64,000 nucleotides of DNA from Cycas panzhihuaensis (Eukaryota; Cycadophyta): contig CM041465.1 in assembly GCA_023213395.1 (NCBI GenBank), positions 139,383,741 through 139,447,740 on the forward strand. The letters are read 5' to 3'. Below, in pieces: positions 31,370 to 43,814 of the stretch (its first letter is position 1; each line of letters starts with the position of its first letter). Made by a program: the position numbers and the translations under genes. The notes below the pieces were generated by a model that worked only from the letters and a program-made list of their open reading frames with translations, had not been told where the DNA came from and searched no databases.

Positions 31370-33935
31370 TGTTTCCTGGCTTCCGGGAATGGATACGGAA
31401 TCACCGACTCAGGTAAGTGCAGGTATGTCTCTAGCATTATCATCACTATTATTTACTAATTGTTTGCTTGCGTACCCGCATGTGTATGACTTTGTGGGCG
31501 GCCTGGTAGCCGTCCACACCTATTTTTAGCCTATGACCACTATAGCAGGGGCACACTCCTAGCAAGTGTGGCACCCTGGTGTCCATATTGCTTCCCGCAT
31601 CTGCCCTCCTCGCTCCTGGATCCACTAGGTTCGCGCCACCTCCACCCGTGTGATGTCTCATCGTCGTTTGGTTAGCTTGCCACCTCATTTGGGCTCCTAT
31701 TTCTGCTCCCGTGGGCCTGTTTGTTGGCTTGTTTGCTCCCGGGTGGGTGTCCTGGTTATCCATTAGCCCTTTCTACTGCCCCGCCTCACTGGGTGGTTGG
31801 TGGGCCCCATTTGTCGCTCGGTGTGTGTATCGGGGAATTTTCGCCATCACGGAATATCCGCCAGATCGCTAAAGTTTCAAAGAAGACGACTGCCTCGCTT
31901 GTTTTTAAAATCCAGGTGGCAATTTCGATTTATCAAAAGCGCCACGTGGTTCGCGCCTTTTCTCTCTTCCAGCTGTGCCCTAATCGTACGCTTTAGGGTT
32001 TTGCTTTAGTACTTAAACACTTTTTGGCTCATTCTCAAGGATCTTTTTGCTCACTTTTGGATTGACTCTCAGGAAAAACACTCTCCCGCCTCCTCATCTC
32101 ATCTGCTCACTACAACCGACCTCACTCTTCATACAAGGCCCGACTCTCCTTTGGCTTGGCCGAGACATTCTCCCCCTCAAACGCCTTGGAGAGGGCTCCT
32201 TTGAAGCGGTTTCCACTGCTTTCTACCCAGTGCATCCACGAGCTCCCGCTTGGTGTGTTTCTCGTCCCGTCTCCGTAGCAGGGTCTCTAGCCTGCTCTAT
32301 TCCAGATCTGGGCTGTTCTTTCAGCCCTCCTTCGCTGTCCTTTGGCTGAGGCAAATCCCTTGCCTCCCCTTCCCAGGTATTCTTCACTTTGTATTGGTTT
32401 TTTTTGTGATATTTATACTTCAGCTCATTTGTTCCTATTTGTGGCTTGAGAGTTGGTTTTCCTCCCTCTTGAGGACTGCTGTACCACTCTCCCGTGCTTC
32501 TTGCCTGCGTTTGCTGTCCAAGGCAGCGGCGTGAGGGGTTGCATAGGCTTTGGAAGAGGAGTTGGGTGGATTTCGTACCACCTTCCACGCTCCCCAAGTG
32601 GCTCTAAGCCCTCCAAAGCCTCCCTCTCGCCTCGTGCTGCCCTTGGCTCCCAAACGAGGGTTTGAAGGCTCCCGTGGGTTGCCCAAACCAGCGCTGTCAC
32701 AAGTTGCAGCGCTGATTTGGGACCCTTCATTCAGATTTGGGTGCCTTCCATAGGTCCCAACCGCGGGTCCTTGCTTTGCCTTTGCTCCCCGGTCACCCGG
32801 TTTGCTCCCCATAGCATCCCGGTACCCCGTGGGTATCCTTGGGTCTCTCTTGCCCTTGTTGCAGCCGTTTTCCAGCCTTGGTTCTTGACTTTCTCCTCAC
32901 TGCCTCGTGGCTTTTGGGGGGAGGTTTGGGCACCATTTGCAGGAGGTAGGTCACTCCGAGGCTTGCCTTGTTGTTTCCTTTTACTTGGGTCATTTTCCTT
33001 TGGTGTTTTCCTTATTGGACTCACACTAACGCATATATATTTAGGCTCTTGTTTATGTTGCTAGACCTATATTGTTAGATCTTCGTGTCGCATGTTAGCC
33101 CTCTTCTTTCGGGAAGAGGGAGACCCTTTGTTGCTTGCAGGTACCTGAGACGCGCGGAGAACGTTGCCCGTTGGCCTCTCTACCGGTAAGTGCTCTTGCA
33201 TGTGTCATGCTTTATGCTATTTCATTTACTAGCTAGCGTTTCCTTCTTTCCTTTGGTATCGCATTTACTTTCCGGGGAAGGTAAGGAAGCCCCTTCGCCT
33301 GTCCGCATCTCGCTCCCGGTACGTCGCGCGAAGTGGTTGAGTGTTCCTCGCGAAGGTCACGTCGTCTCGCACGCCTTCGGCCCAGGTGCACACTTCATTC
33401 CTCTTCGCTCCCCTTGATTTTTCCTTTTATTCCTTCCTTAGTAATTAAGACATTGAAAGATTAAAAGGGAAATTGCTTTTGTATTTGTTCACGATTTGTT
33501 TGCCTTACTGCATGCACCTTTTGTTATTCGTTGGAAAGGTTGTAGGAGTTCTTCCCCCTTTTACCTTTCCTTCCTCCTCCTTAACCGTACGAGTGCCCTG
33601 CTTCCCGCATCGCTCATACACCCGGTTAGGTTGCATAGGTTTGCCCTTGGCCTATCTCTATTAGGGTCTGTCTCTCTCCCTTCTGGCCATCCAAGGGTGG
33701 GAGGGTCCTACTTCCAGGCCAACCCCGGTTCGTCCTGCGTACCTTCACCCCTTGCTTAAGGTGGCAAAGGGTCACCCAATAGTAGCTATACTCCATTGCA
33801 GATCCCGAACTCGCGCTCCCAAGACGGGCGCCTCAATGGTAGTTGCTTGCCTTATAGGTTCCACTTCCTATCATTTCATCGTTTTCTCTCCCTCGCACCT
33901 ATCAGTCAGGTGGTTATCCCGTAGCAGCACGTCCA
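31370..33935 (+). repeat. 3' LTR of element A
   Basis: 2,566 bp, TG...CA. Long blocks are nearly identical to the 5' LTR (for example 32270-33280 against 18295-19310), interrupted by short patches of dense difference (see findings). Followed by GAATA at 33936-33940. Confidence 0.96.
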
Positions 33936-33940
33936 GAATA
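33936..33940. repeat. Target-site duplication of element A, right copy
   Basis: GAATA, identical to 17383-17387. Confidence 0.93.
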
Positions 33941-34779
33941 ATTAAATACATTCTATTTATCCTATTTTGGACCACCATGGAAGTTTTATAAATAATGCTT
34001 TTAATATTGTAGAAGAATCTAGGACCTATTATAAGAATAGAAATAAGAATCATATAATAGTGACTTGTAGTAAGGTCATGGAGCTAAATAACCAATTCAC
34101 TTAGTGTTAATAAATCCTTTGGAGTCTTTGTTAATCATGTAATATAAGATACTTGATCATTTATTTATATTCCATTCTATTTATACTTTTCATATTATTA
34201 TTAGTTTTAGATAAATTAATGTATTAATACAATTTATCAATTATTATTCTACATTTTTGTTATGTACATACATATGTTTTTTTATTTTTATTTATTTATT
34301 TTGTTTTGTGTGCTCATGAGAGAGAGAGGTATTTAGATATAGGTCAAAATCAAAACTTGCAAGAAACCTAAGGTAACTAATATAGTTAAGTAAGTTAACT
34401 AAGCATTAAAGTTAAGATAAGCTAGAAAGAAATTTAGATTTAAAAAATAAGGAATGTAACTGAAATCAACTAGTACAGTAAGCAGTGTTTCGATTTAAAA
34501 GTAATAGGTATTAGATAGTAATTATGGCTATGGACAAGTTTTATGGCAAGCCAAAACTTAGGTAATGAAATAAATTTATGAATATTTAAATTAGTTATAG
34601 GGATAAAAGAAATTCAAATTCAAAAAATAAGCTCATTTTACTCTCAAAGAGTATAGAATAGGAGAGAACATCTCTAAATAATAAATTTGATGATAATGGT
34701 ATTTTATATACCACTATTTAAATACTAATATGTGTCATTTAGTATATGTTGACTCCTTTGTCATGGTGGGTCTACAACA
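33941..34779 (-). mobile_element. Probable 3' LTR and flank of a chromovirus remnant
   Basis: On the minus strand an LTR-like start TGTTGTAGACCCACC (34779 downward) follows a purine tract AAAGGGAAGGGCA (34792-34780). The DNA below is AT-rich without coding frames. The other border is not visible, and element A may have inserted into or beside it. Confidence 0.5.
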
Positions 34780-34792
34780 TGCCCTTCCCTTT

Positions 34793-35000
34793 CAAGAGAA
34801 ACACTATACCCACAAAGCTCAAGATAGTGATCAACAAACTCTTAGGACTACCAAGTCACATCCTCTAATAACAATCCCTTCTACTTAATGAGGTATCCTA
34901 TCATTATTTTGGATCAAAGTCTCTTACGTCATATCTCAAGGATGATCTATGGTTCTAATTGTAGAAGTTTAAAGCATGGAGTAAACTATGTGAGAAGCAT
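34793..35000 (-). pseudogene. Chromovirus integrase tail with chromodomain-like segment
   Basis: Minus-strand reading gives 'MIGYLIKWKGLLLEDVTW', the conserved 'YLVKWKGLP.EDATWE' chromo-like motif, then 'LERE' just before the purine tract. Only the last part of pol is left. The DNA between 35000 and about 35105 is uninformative. Confidence 0.65.
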
Positions 35001-35104
35001 AGACCAATGCTACTTAGACCAAAAGGATTTGACTAAATTACGAATAACATCTCATTCTCATAAAATCTTTTTTGTTTATAATACATGATAAGCACTTATG
35101 TAAA

Positions 35105-35277
35105 ATCCTAAAAGGAATATTAATTTCCTTATGATTGACACATTTAAGGTGGGTGGTGTAACCCCCAATGACACACCAAACTCACATTCTAAAGAATTAA
35201 TAATCATTAGAATATAATAATAAAGTGGAGAGGCTAAAAACCTAAGTTATGAGAAACATAACCATTAATTATTAACA
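35105..35277 (-). mobile_element. Copia 3' LTR fragment
   Basis: Minus strand TGTTAATAATTAATGG begins at 35277, directly after the purine tract CTAGGGAG (35285-35278) and the end of a copia RNase H. The lower border is not determined. Confidence 0.5.
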
Positions 35278-35279
35278 CT

Positions 35280-35430
35280 CCCTAGTAATTTTTATTACAT
35301 TTACTCTAACATATAAATCATCATTGAAAGTCTAAAAGGGGTAAATGTTAGTGGTTTGGTAAAGATATTAACTAATTGTTCTCCTATAAAACCTCTTTAA
35401 TTTGAAACTAATAAGCTTTAGGTAGTATTC
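35280..35430 (-). pseudogene. Copia RNase H C-terminal fragment
   Basis: Minus-strand reading 'LVNIFTKPLTFTPFRLSMMI' matches the invariant end of copia RNase H ('..ADIFTKPL....F..L...L'). It abuts the Tat copy C sequence at about 35430, so only the last 50 codons are present. Confidence 0.7.
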
Positions 35431-36560
35431 TGGGATGACAATGGTCCATTTTCCTATTCTCCCTATTAAGTCAGACTAGGCCATCAAATAACACAATGGG
35501 CCTAATTGAACTATAATATGTGTAGTATTACCAAGGAGTTAATGTTGTAGATTCTTCATGGTAAACACCAATACTAGGCATTCCTTCTTAGCTGGGGGAT
35601 AGTTTAACTTAGCCATTATGAGAGTACAACTTATGAAGTAGATGACTCTTTCAACCTTAAAGTTGTCTTCTTAAGCAAATATGACACCAACAGATTCATC
35701 AATGGTTAAGGTATAAAGGATAAAGGGTTAATCAAATAAAGGGGGGCCAAAATGGGGGCTAAAATGAGAGCTTTCCTAAGCTCTTGAAAGACCACTTGGG
35801 CTCTAGCGGTTCTCTTTTTAAACAAGTTAGTTAGTGGTTTTTCATTGATAATGAAATCTGCCAAAAAGTGTTGTAAGAAACATAATTACCTAAAAAATGA
35901 CTAGATTTATCATTGCATCTTAGGGGGAAATGTCTTAATTATGGCTTTGAACTTATTTGGTTCAACATTGATTCCTTCTTATGATATGAGGAATCCTAAA
36001 AGTTTGCTAATTATCACTGCAAAGACATATTTAATCAGATTTAGGCTAACATGGTATTTGTCACACCTAGTGAAAATATTCCTTAGGTCTACAAGGTGAT
36101 TGGCCCTCTTATGGGAAAGGCCTATTAGGTCATCCATAAAGACCCTAAGAATCTTATTAATAAGGTCATGAAATATGAATCACATGTCCCTATAATAAGT
36201 TACCCTAGTATTCTTTAAGCCAAAGGGTATTGCGTTATATGCAAATGTTCCCTAAGGAGTGGTAAAATGCCATTTTGTGGTGATCCTCGAGGGATATTTA
36301 GATTTGATTATATCTAGAGAAGCTATCCATTAAGGACATGACCTCAAATCCTATTGTATGATCAATAATTTAATTGATAAATAATAATAAGAAGTTGTCT
36401 TTAGGACATGCATTATTGATATCCTTAAAGTCAATATAAATCCATATGGTCTCATTCCTTTTAGCAACCAGAACTATGTTGGACACCCACTTCAAGTAGT
36501 CAATAAAAGTGATGAGACCCATATTATGTAGCTTCTCCACTTCCATCTTGACCATGGCTA
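35430..36560 (-). pseudogene. RT and RNase H of Tat copy C, degenerate
   Basis: 36555-36370 reads 'VEKLHNMGLITFIDYLKWVS' and 'IYIDFKDINNACPKDNF', equal in order to A's 'VEKLLDAGLITSIDYPKWVS' and 'ICVDFRDINNACPKDNF'. Further down (about 35690-35500) come 'PFILYTLTIDESVGVIFA' and 'ERVIYFISCTLIMAKLNYPP', A's RNase H start. Stops are mostly TAG/TAA at former Gln or Trp codons. Confidence 0.88.
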
Positions 36561-38086
36561 ATATTTTAAGGAATAATAGATGTTATTTTTGTTGGACGGG
36601 TCGAGCATCTAGAACTATTGTAAGATTATAGGTGATAATATTAGGGTTAATGTCCTTCATATCAAAGTAGTCCCATGCAAACACATCATGAAACTAATGG
36701 TAGAGTTTTGTATACTCCTTAACCTCCTAATATGAGTATTCGACACCAATCTTGATGATCTTATCAAGGGAAAGGATAACATCCTTATCCATCCCCACAC
36801 ACAAGACATTCCCTTCTTAAAAGTAAGGGGGAGCTTGGTTAATAGGTAGATCATGTGGGATGATTACTTTGTTAGGATCAACTAAGGAAGAATTGATGGA
36901 TAAACACTTACAGAAACCCAGCTTGTGATGATTGAAATGTAATTTAGGTAAGGACCCTATTAAATGCTCTAATAATGCCTCATCATTCTCAAAGCAATCT
37001 ATCGTATATATAGTCTTACTAGTAAGAGGTTATAGAGGTGTAATAGGTTAATAGTGATCAAACAACTAATCTACATAATAAGGTAATACCTCTAATAATT
37101 TAGAGTGCACTCTCATTATAAGCCTTCTCTTTGTTTGGGCTAGAGAATGTCAAGGGGGTTTAGGGTTGCAGATGATGGACTCATCATGAGAGGAGATGGA
37201 TTATAAATCTTTTTTATTATCACATATTAATAGGGATTGGCTAGGTCCTTTGGACAAGGGATTGTGTGCTAATTGGTTTCCTATATACCTAAGCAAGTTA
37301 ATGGTGCATGGTAGGTGGGGTAAGATTGAAGGGGAGTCTAACACATATCCTAAAGATCTGTCATCTCCACCCCAGGGGATCCTCCCTTAGAATGTGGCTT
37401 GGATCAAAGGAAGGGTGGGATGCCCCCCAAGCACATCTTTAGAAGAAGTTGGACTCACTCAATCGAGGTGCCTATTATATATGATTTGGGATGAATGGTA
37501 AGCCATCCATGCCCTAAGGTAAGGGGATTCCTATCTTAGAGGGAAAGTGGGTGATTATAATGGGGAAACACTTAAAGCATATGAATTTGGGCCAAATTGA
37601 GGAGGGTGTCAATTAGTAATAATTGAGGGGTGTCAATTTGTAATAATTCCCTTCTTGTAATGTTGAGGAAGGAAACTTGATGTGGCGGTTCCTCATACCT
37701 ATCGTTAGACTCCTTATTACTAAGAATGACTAGAAAGTCATAACTCCCAACCCTGATGGGAGAAAAGTGTATAAGGTTCAATTAAGAGGGAGGAACTCCT
37801 TCCCTTTCATAGGGTACTTCATCCTCAAGAACCCCATGATAGATGGATCGAAGGGATCTTCCTCCCTATCTATGGCTCTAAAAATTGCTTGGCATGGTTG
37901 GTGAGATGGGTACATAAGTGGTGGCTCTTAAGTAACAAATTTATTTTTCCCTTGGTGGATAAATTTAAGTTGGCCTTATCATAAAGAGTAAACTGCTTCC
38001 ATTTGGTCTAACCAAGGCTGACCCAATAAGATGTTATAACTGGGATCAATGTCTAAGACAATGATGTTTGTTCATATGGCTTTATC

Positions 38087-38269
38087 TTAGAGGGAAAGAG
38101 GGAGGGTCACTATCCCCAAGGGTACCTTCTTACTCCTATCATACCCTTTGCATCTCCAAGGGATGGGTTTTAGGGCCTCTATGCCCAACTTTCCTAACAT
38201 ACACACTAGCATAGCATTAACTAAGGAATTGTTATCTACAATAGTCCTCTTTAGGGCAAAGTTAGGCAT
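38087..38269 (-). pseudogene. Protease of Tat copy C, degenerate
   Basis: Sixty open codons: 'FALKRTIVDNNSLVNAMLV' and 'PIPWRCKGYDRSKKVPLG'. These match A's protease region 'CTLRRTVVDNGSSVNAIPL' and 'PVPWRCQGYDGSEKTPLG'. The active-site Gly of DNG is Asn here. Confidence 0.9.
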
Positions 38270-39199
38270 CTTAATTATAATTATGAAAGGATAGTACCAA
38301 TGGAGTTTCCTATCCTTAGTCGATGGGAGGTCATGAGGGTCAAATATAATGAGAGTGGACCTTCATGATGAAGAAGTACCTATGGTATAGATGGGTGTAT
38401 CATTGCACCCTAAAGTCTTCAAAAGGAGGGATCTCTAATTAGGACAACTCTTGAGGATGACCAACATGGAAATTCTTATAGAAATAATATGGAGTTCTTT
38501 GATTATCGAGAATACCTTCCCTTTTCTTATAGGTTGGGGAATAACATGCCTAAAATCATACCACCTTAAGCACATGGGTATGGTCTTCAGTGCCATGGGA
38601 ATCTCTACTGGAGGATTTTTTGCAAGTTGTTATTGTAAAGTGGAGGCATTGCCAACCTCCTTCGTAACTTAAGACCATATAACTAAGGACACTTGAGTGG
38701 TCTCAAGCAATTAAATGATCCTCTTACTCTTATTTTTAGGTTGAGAGTATATTACATGTTGAGTTATTGGGCTTAGAGGGGATGAAGTATTAATAGGTTC
38801 TTTGCTCTTGGATTGGTCTGATGGGGGAGGAGGAGGAGGAGAAGGATCTCTCCTCTGATTCCTTATTTGCCTATTTTATTAGTTTGCCTCTTGATCTTAT
38901 TCCTCATGGTTGGAGAGTGGATCTTGGTGGATTGGATACTCCAAATTAGGTTTGGAAGTGCCTTAGGATGGGGAGTCATGTGGTAGTGTAAGTTTAGGGT
39001 GTTGGGTCCAATACCATAAATCATCATGCATGCACTCACCATGGACTAAGTACCACTTCTTTTTAGGAGGAGGTCTTGTCATTTTCCCTTAATAAGATTA
39101 GGTGCCTTCATTTTTGGAAGGTGGGGTTTGGGTAGTTTGATGAACCTGTTGATATCTTTGTTGTGGAGTGGGTGGCTTATCCATAGGTTGAGCTAGTTA

Positions 39200-41300
39200 T
39201 AACTTTAGGTCCTTTATCATTCACTTAAAAGAGAAAATGATAAAAGTGAAAGGGTCTAGGGTTTTATCAATTATACTAACAGAAGGCCTAGAGGGTTATT
39301 GGGGTCCCTTTTGATCATGCACAGGAGGTAGTACCTCATGGAATTATATGTTTTTGAGAATCTTTTTGAGACATACTTGGATCTTGATTGATTCCAATGC
39401 TAGGCACTTGGGGATGTTATATTCACATATAATTTCTCCTATTTTGAGGACCTCCATGTGTACTTCAATATGTAAGGCATTGACAAAGATATCCCTCTTC
39501 AACTCTTTTAGCAATGTGGCCTTAGAAGAATGGAGGAGGTCATGGAACTATCAGATGAAGTCACGGTTCAAACCTCATGGCCTTGTTTGAGAAAAGGTAG
39601 GGCCTTAATCCCACTTTCAAAGAGATCAACCTACATCAAAATAGTTGATGAAAACATCAACTAATTATTGAAATGTAGAAATAAAATAGGTAGGAAGATG
39701 GTAAAACCATTTTAGTGCATCCCCTTAAAGTGACCTAAGGAATAATTTCATTAAAATATGATCGTATGCCAAGTAATCTATACATGCCATGGCAAAAGCC
39801 TTGGCATGGTCTATAGAGTCTTGGGAAGAAGTGCCATCAAATCATATCACTTTAGGTAGATGAGGAGGTAAGTTAATTTGTAGTACCTCTACAGATAGTG
39901 GGGTCAATCGATAATTAAAGAAGGGGTATACTCCTGGTTGGTTTAGTGGATCAATTAGGGAATTAGTTGTCACGGAGTAAGCATACCCCTCTCTAGCATA
40001 TGATAAATATAAAGGGGATGGATAAGGAGTATGTCCCTACTAATAAGGGATGTAAGTGGAAGGGGAATATGGGGCTCCTCTTAATTGGTAGGGAGGAGTG
40101 AGTCTTGAATAAAGGTGTGTCACATAGGGAGGTGGGTGAGGGGGCCTCAATCCATCTCGGGGACATGTCATGTAAGTGGGTGGGATATGGGCTTGTGTCC
40201 TTAGAGGAATGAGGGCATATTAGGGCAAAATATGTGGGGGAACATGTCTTCCTTAGCAAGGGCCTACTTATGGCATACAGTAAGGGTTTTAAGATGTAGG
40301 GCAGGGTAGTATATTTTGTCCAAAGCATCCTCCAACATGAGGGGTAATCCCATAAGGGTAGAGGGAGTCCACCCCATAGGTATAAAGGGGTTCTAAACTC
40401 CCATGCCCCCAAGGTTACAATGTATACCCTAGGGGAAATATATAAAGATAGATCTATTGAATATAGACATGGATGAGTAGGGGATAAGCTTCCTTGCCTT
40501 GGATAGTAAGGGCATAAAGGTATGGTAGAAGAAAGAGGCAAGACGAGCATTATAATAGGATGAGGGATTGTTATTTAGAGAGGAGGAGTGCTTGTCCTAA
40601 CATGGAGAATTTGTGCACCTTATGATGCTTCTTGATTTGAAGTGGTACCTATGATCATTGGTTTAGATGTACCCTCTTAGAGAGAGGACGCAACAAAGTT
40701 TGAGGAGGTGAGGGGTGGGATTATAGTAGAAGTTGAAGTCAAAGTAAAGAGATGCTAATGTAGCCACCTTGAGGGTGTTGACTTATTGCTACCTCAAAAT
40801 ACTTTTGCAAGGCTACCACATCCCTAGGTGGAGTATTAATAGGGTCTTAAGAAGAGGAATGCTCTCCTTGGTGACCAAAATAGATGGGAAAGGGGGTAGG
40901 AGCTTACTCAAAATATTGAGCAGGATCAATAGGTTGAGCTAATCCTATGGCATATGCAAGGGGTCCTAAAGGGTCTTGATAGACCCCTAATTGCTCAATA
41001 ACATGGTAGGATGAGCCCCTTCCAATATGGGGGGTGGGGGGGGGGGGGGGGGAAGTCCTCATATGGGTAAGAGGCCTTATTATACAAATTATAATCCTAG
41101 TATGATGGACACCCCTCTATTAGTAGCTCTTAGTTGATAGATGTGATGGGGGAATAGGGTGGTTCTACTTCCAAGGGAGGCAAGCCATATAAGTGATGAG
41201 AAAAATATTGCATTCATAGTATGGTCAAAGTCACTTAGAAGCATGGACAAGGATAGGAATAAGACATGCATGGATTACTAACACCCTAATGAGCCCTAAC
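39200..41300 (-). pseudogene. gag: gag of Tat copy C, degenerate
   Basis: The capsid is recognisable on the minus strand at about 39600-39350. The long open frame 40550-39993 is a shifted frame over the Pro-rich N-terminus: at nucleotide level 40400-40260 aligns with A 21010-21100 ('GGTGGATCCGCTACACCCATATGGAATTGCCCCACC' region). It therefore does not encode a separate protein. Confidence 0.7.
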
Positions 41301-41357
41301 TGTAAAGAGGTTGTGTGAGGAATGCCTAGAATGATTAAAGAGCTTCCTACTAATGAG

Positions 41358-41375
41358 TCCCCAGTATGGTTGCTA
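41358..41375 (-). other. Primer-binding site of Tat copy C
   Basis: Minus strand TAGCAACCATACTGGGGA, one base after a CA LTR end (41378-41377), exactly as in A (TGGCGACCATACTGGGAT). The two differences at the 5' end are G-to-A, as expected from methyl-cytosine decay. Confidence 0.82.
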
Positions 41376-41376
41376 A

Positions 41377-43750
41377 TGAAGCATTCCTTATGGTTGAGGT
41401 CATAAGATGTTCATACTAGAATTAACTGTGAAGCCTATGGTACATAACTTCTACGAGTGTGAATGAGTCCTATGAGACTAATGAAGGGCACCCTTGTGCT
41501 ATTTAAATACATATGCAAGGGGAGTGTTTCTTCCTATCTAATAGGCTAAACTAAGGGCATCTAAATAAGTGAGAGTATGAATCAAAGGGAATGTATAACC
41601 CTTGAATGCCAAATGATACCTATAAAAAAGGGGGAGGCATAACATACTCCTAAAAATGTAACTATGTACTCTTTCAATTTGGATAAATCCACCTAGCTTA
41701 TTCCTAGTAGGGATTATGTTGTACCCTTACAGATTTGAGACTTGCATTAGCACAATCCTTTCTCATGTTTGGGCTTGAAATCTAGTATGTAATCTATTAA
41801 TTCAATACCCTACTTGAAAATGTGATGAAATGTAAATATAAATGTAAATAAAGAAGATGCAAAACAAATAGTCCTTTTCTTTTCTTTGATATGAAAGAAA
41901 AGAGAAAATGGAGAAGAAAAGCTAGGTAAGCTAAAGAAAATCCTTCTCTTTACTTCTTTCTTTCTCTCTCTCTTTTTTTTTTTCTTTGTTTTTGAAATGA
42001 AAGAAAAAGAAAGAGGGGAAAGTAACTAGGTAAACTATGGAAACTCCCTTGCTTTATTTCTTTCTTTCTCTATTTTTTTTTTTTTTCATTTGTTTGTTTG
42101 TTTTTTTTTAAGGGAAACAAGGGAAAAGAAAGTGATAAGAAAAATAAAGAAATGTTTTATACTTTCTCTTTTCTTCTTCTTTCTTTTCTTTTAAAAGCAT
42201 CAAATAAAAGATAATGAACTAAAAGAGGTGATGTGTACCCAAAAAAAGAATAGATTGATGCATTAATAGCTCCCTTCTAATGAATTGTAGCATCCTTGAT
42301 GTGGTAGGAAGGAAACGAAGCTAATACTTACCCATTCGTAGAAGGATTTTTGCAATATTTCTGCTTGTTGAAAGCTCTTATGATAAAGAAAATAATATAA
42401 GAGTTACAAAAACTTAGAAGGAAAATTAAAAAAAGGGGGGTGTACAACTTACCTTTCTAATGACAATTGATATGGTAGTTGTTACAATGTTTGTGTTATG
42501 GAAATTGGTTGAAAGTTTTACCAACTTCTATCTCCTTCCTAAAAACATACTAGTTTCCTTGCAAAAATAGCAAGCTTATTATATCTTTGATGTAAATGAT
42601 CATACATAACTTGCGTAAGCTTAAAACATAAAGGAAATAATCCTAAATATATGTGCAGTAAAGAGAAAAATGGATGGGTTTAGGGTGCCTCAAAATGGTA
42701 ACTGTCCCCCAAATATGTGTCCCTATACTTGCAACTTGCTCCAAAGTATTAGTTAAGAGAAGGCACAAGAATCAAGAAGAGACTTTATTCATAAAGTAAA
42801 TAAGATGATAACAAATAAAAGAAACCACTAATAAATCACCATCAAGAAAATCACACAATATGGCATGACCAAGATGAAATAAATGGAATCAAAGTTATCT
42901 CAAGCATGGATAAATGGATCACCTATACCTTAGTGAAGGAATAATGGCCAATGGCTACTAAATTTTCCCTCCAATAACTCTTGGGTGTTTACTCCAAATC
43001 TCTCAAATGAAAACTAGTTGTATGCTCCAAATTCTAGAGTTCTAGCCAAATTTTAGAGTTGGTGGTTTTTTACCCATAATATGAGGAAAACCATCAACCA
43101 AAAAACCATGAGTCTTTCTCATGGTTTGATGAATCTAACTTTGAAATAGGCAAACACTGTATGGATTAAGGCATGTTTAACCTCCTAATACTATTGCAAA
43201 TAGACCTAGGACTGATGTGGCCCACCAAGTCTAACATTCAACCATTAATGAGCTAAATGTCACTATTAACCTAAATCTAGGTTGGTGATAGTCATACCAT
43301 AAATCTGTTTATGATATCATGAACATATTTATGGTACCATAAAATAGTTTGTTGTACACTAATGTAGTTAAAAATTAAAGTAATAAAGTAACAAGGTCTA
43401 TTTTCCACCAACTTTTCATTATACAATCAAGTAGACTTACCAAATAATAGACTAAAGGTAGGAACCAATTAACTTTGAGTGGTGATAAAGCAAAAAGAAG
43501 GCCAGATAAGAAAAAATGAGGTAATAATCGATAGGGAAACAAGTTGCAAGTGGATGAGGAGGTACCTTTTCTAACCCAAGAAACCTAACAAGTAGATACC
43601 AAAGCCATGGACCAAAATCCTAATCATCATTAGCATGCAAAAGGCACATAAATCAACTATTAAATAAGTAATCTATCATGCATCAACCAAACAACCTCAA
43701 ATATAAATTAATAAAGAGTGAAAAGGTGTAGAGAATATAACTTTACTTAC
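41377..43750 (-). mobile_element. Probable 5' LTR of Tat copy C, with A/T-rich tandem blocks
   Basis: By position (directly before the primer site) this should be copy C's 5' LTR; its outer border is not visible. No gene seen. 41880-42130 holds two copies of a CTAGGTAA...AAACTCC + TTCTTTCTTTC block; 43290-43350 holds TTTATGGTACCATAAA-like palindromes. Near 42690 the minus strand reads TTTGGGGGACAG, similar to A's purine tract, so the LTR could also start there. Confidence 0.45.
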
Positions 43751-43814
43751 CTTACTTGGTCAAGTGTCTAAATCCCATTCACAAAAACTAAGAAACAAGT
43801 ATTTACAATTGATG

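Larger units (their letters stand above)
17388..33935 (+). mobile_element. Element A: full-length Ty3/gypsy, Tat lineage, with antisense PMD gene and second RNase H
   Basis: Complete anatomy: 5-bp GAATA duplication, LTR 17388-19962, primer site 19964-19981, gag-pol 20135-26800, spacer, antisense gene 29858-27580, archaeal-type RNase H 30543-30966, purine tract 31358-31369, LTR 31370-33935. Total 16,548 bp. RT ('FMDDM'), 'LYTSATDES' RNase H, integrase with DD35E and no chromodomain, long 3' extension and a second RNase H place it in the Tat clade of non-chromovirus gypsy elements (family knowledge). It is clearly GC-richer than its flanks. Three TAG codons in pol, a frameshift in the second RNase H and LTR differences mean this copy is probably not autonomous, though it is much younger than its neighbours. 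Confidence 0.97.
35430..41377 (-). mobile_element. Tat copy C: decayed relative of element A (gag to RNase H)
   Basis: Reversed and heavily worn, but colinear with A from the primer site (41375-41358) through the Pro-rich gag (about 40550-39990), capsid (about 39600-39350), protease (38269-38087), RT (36560-36180) and RNase H (35720-35490). Cut at about 35430, so integrase, antisense gene and 3' LTR are absent. A (G)n run at 41029-41052 falls in the Pro-rich part of gag (poly-C on the coding strand). Confidence 0.88.

Noticed and set aside
39993-40550. 185-codon minus-strand frame as a separate protein
   Set aside because: DNA alignment with A shows it is the Pro-rich gag region of copy C read in a shifted frame.
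41029-41052. Run of G as a regulatory G-quadruplex
   Set aside because: A single long G run at the Pro-rich gag position of a dead copy; simple slippage is enough.
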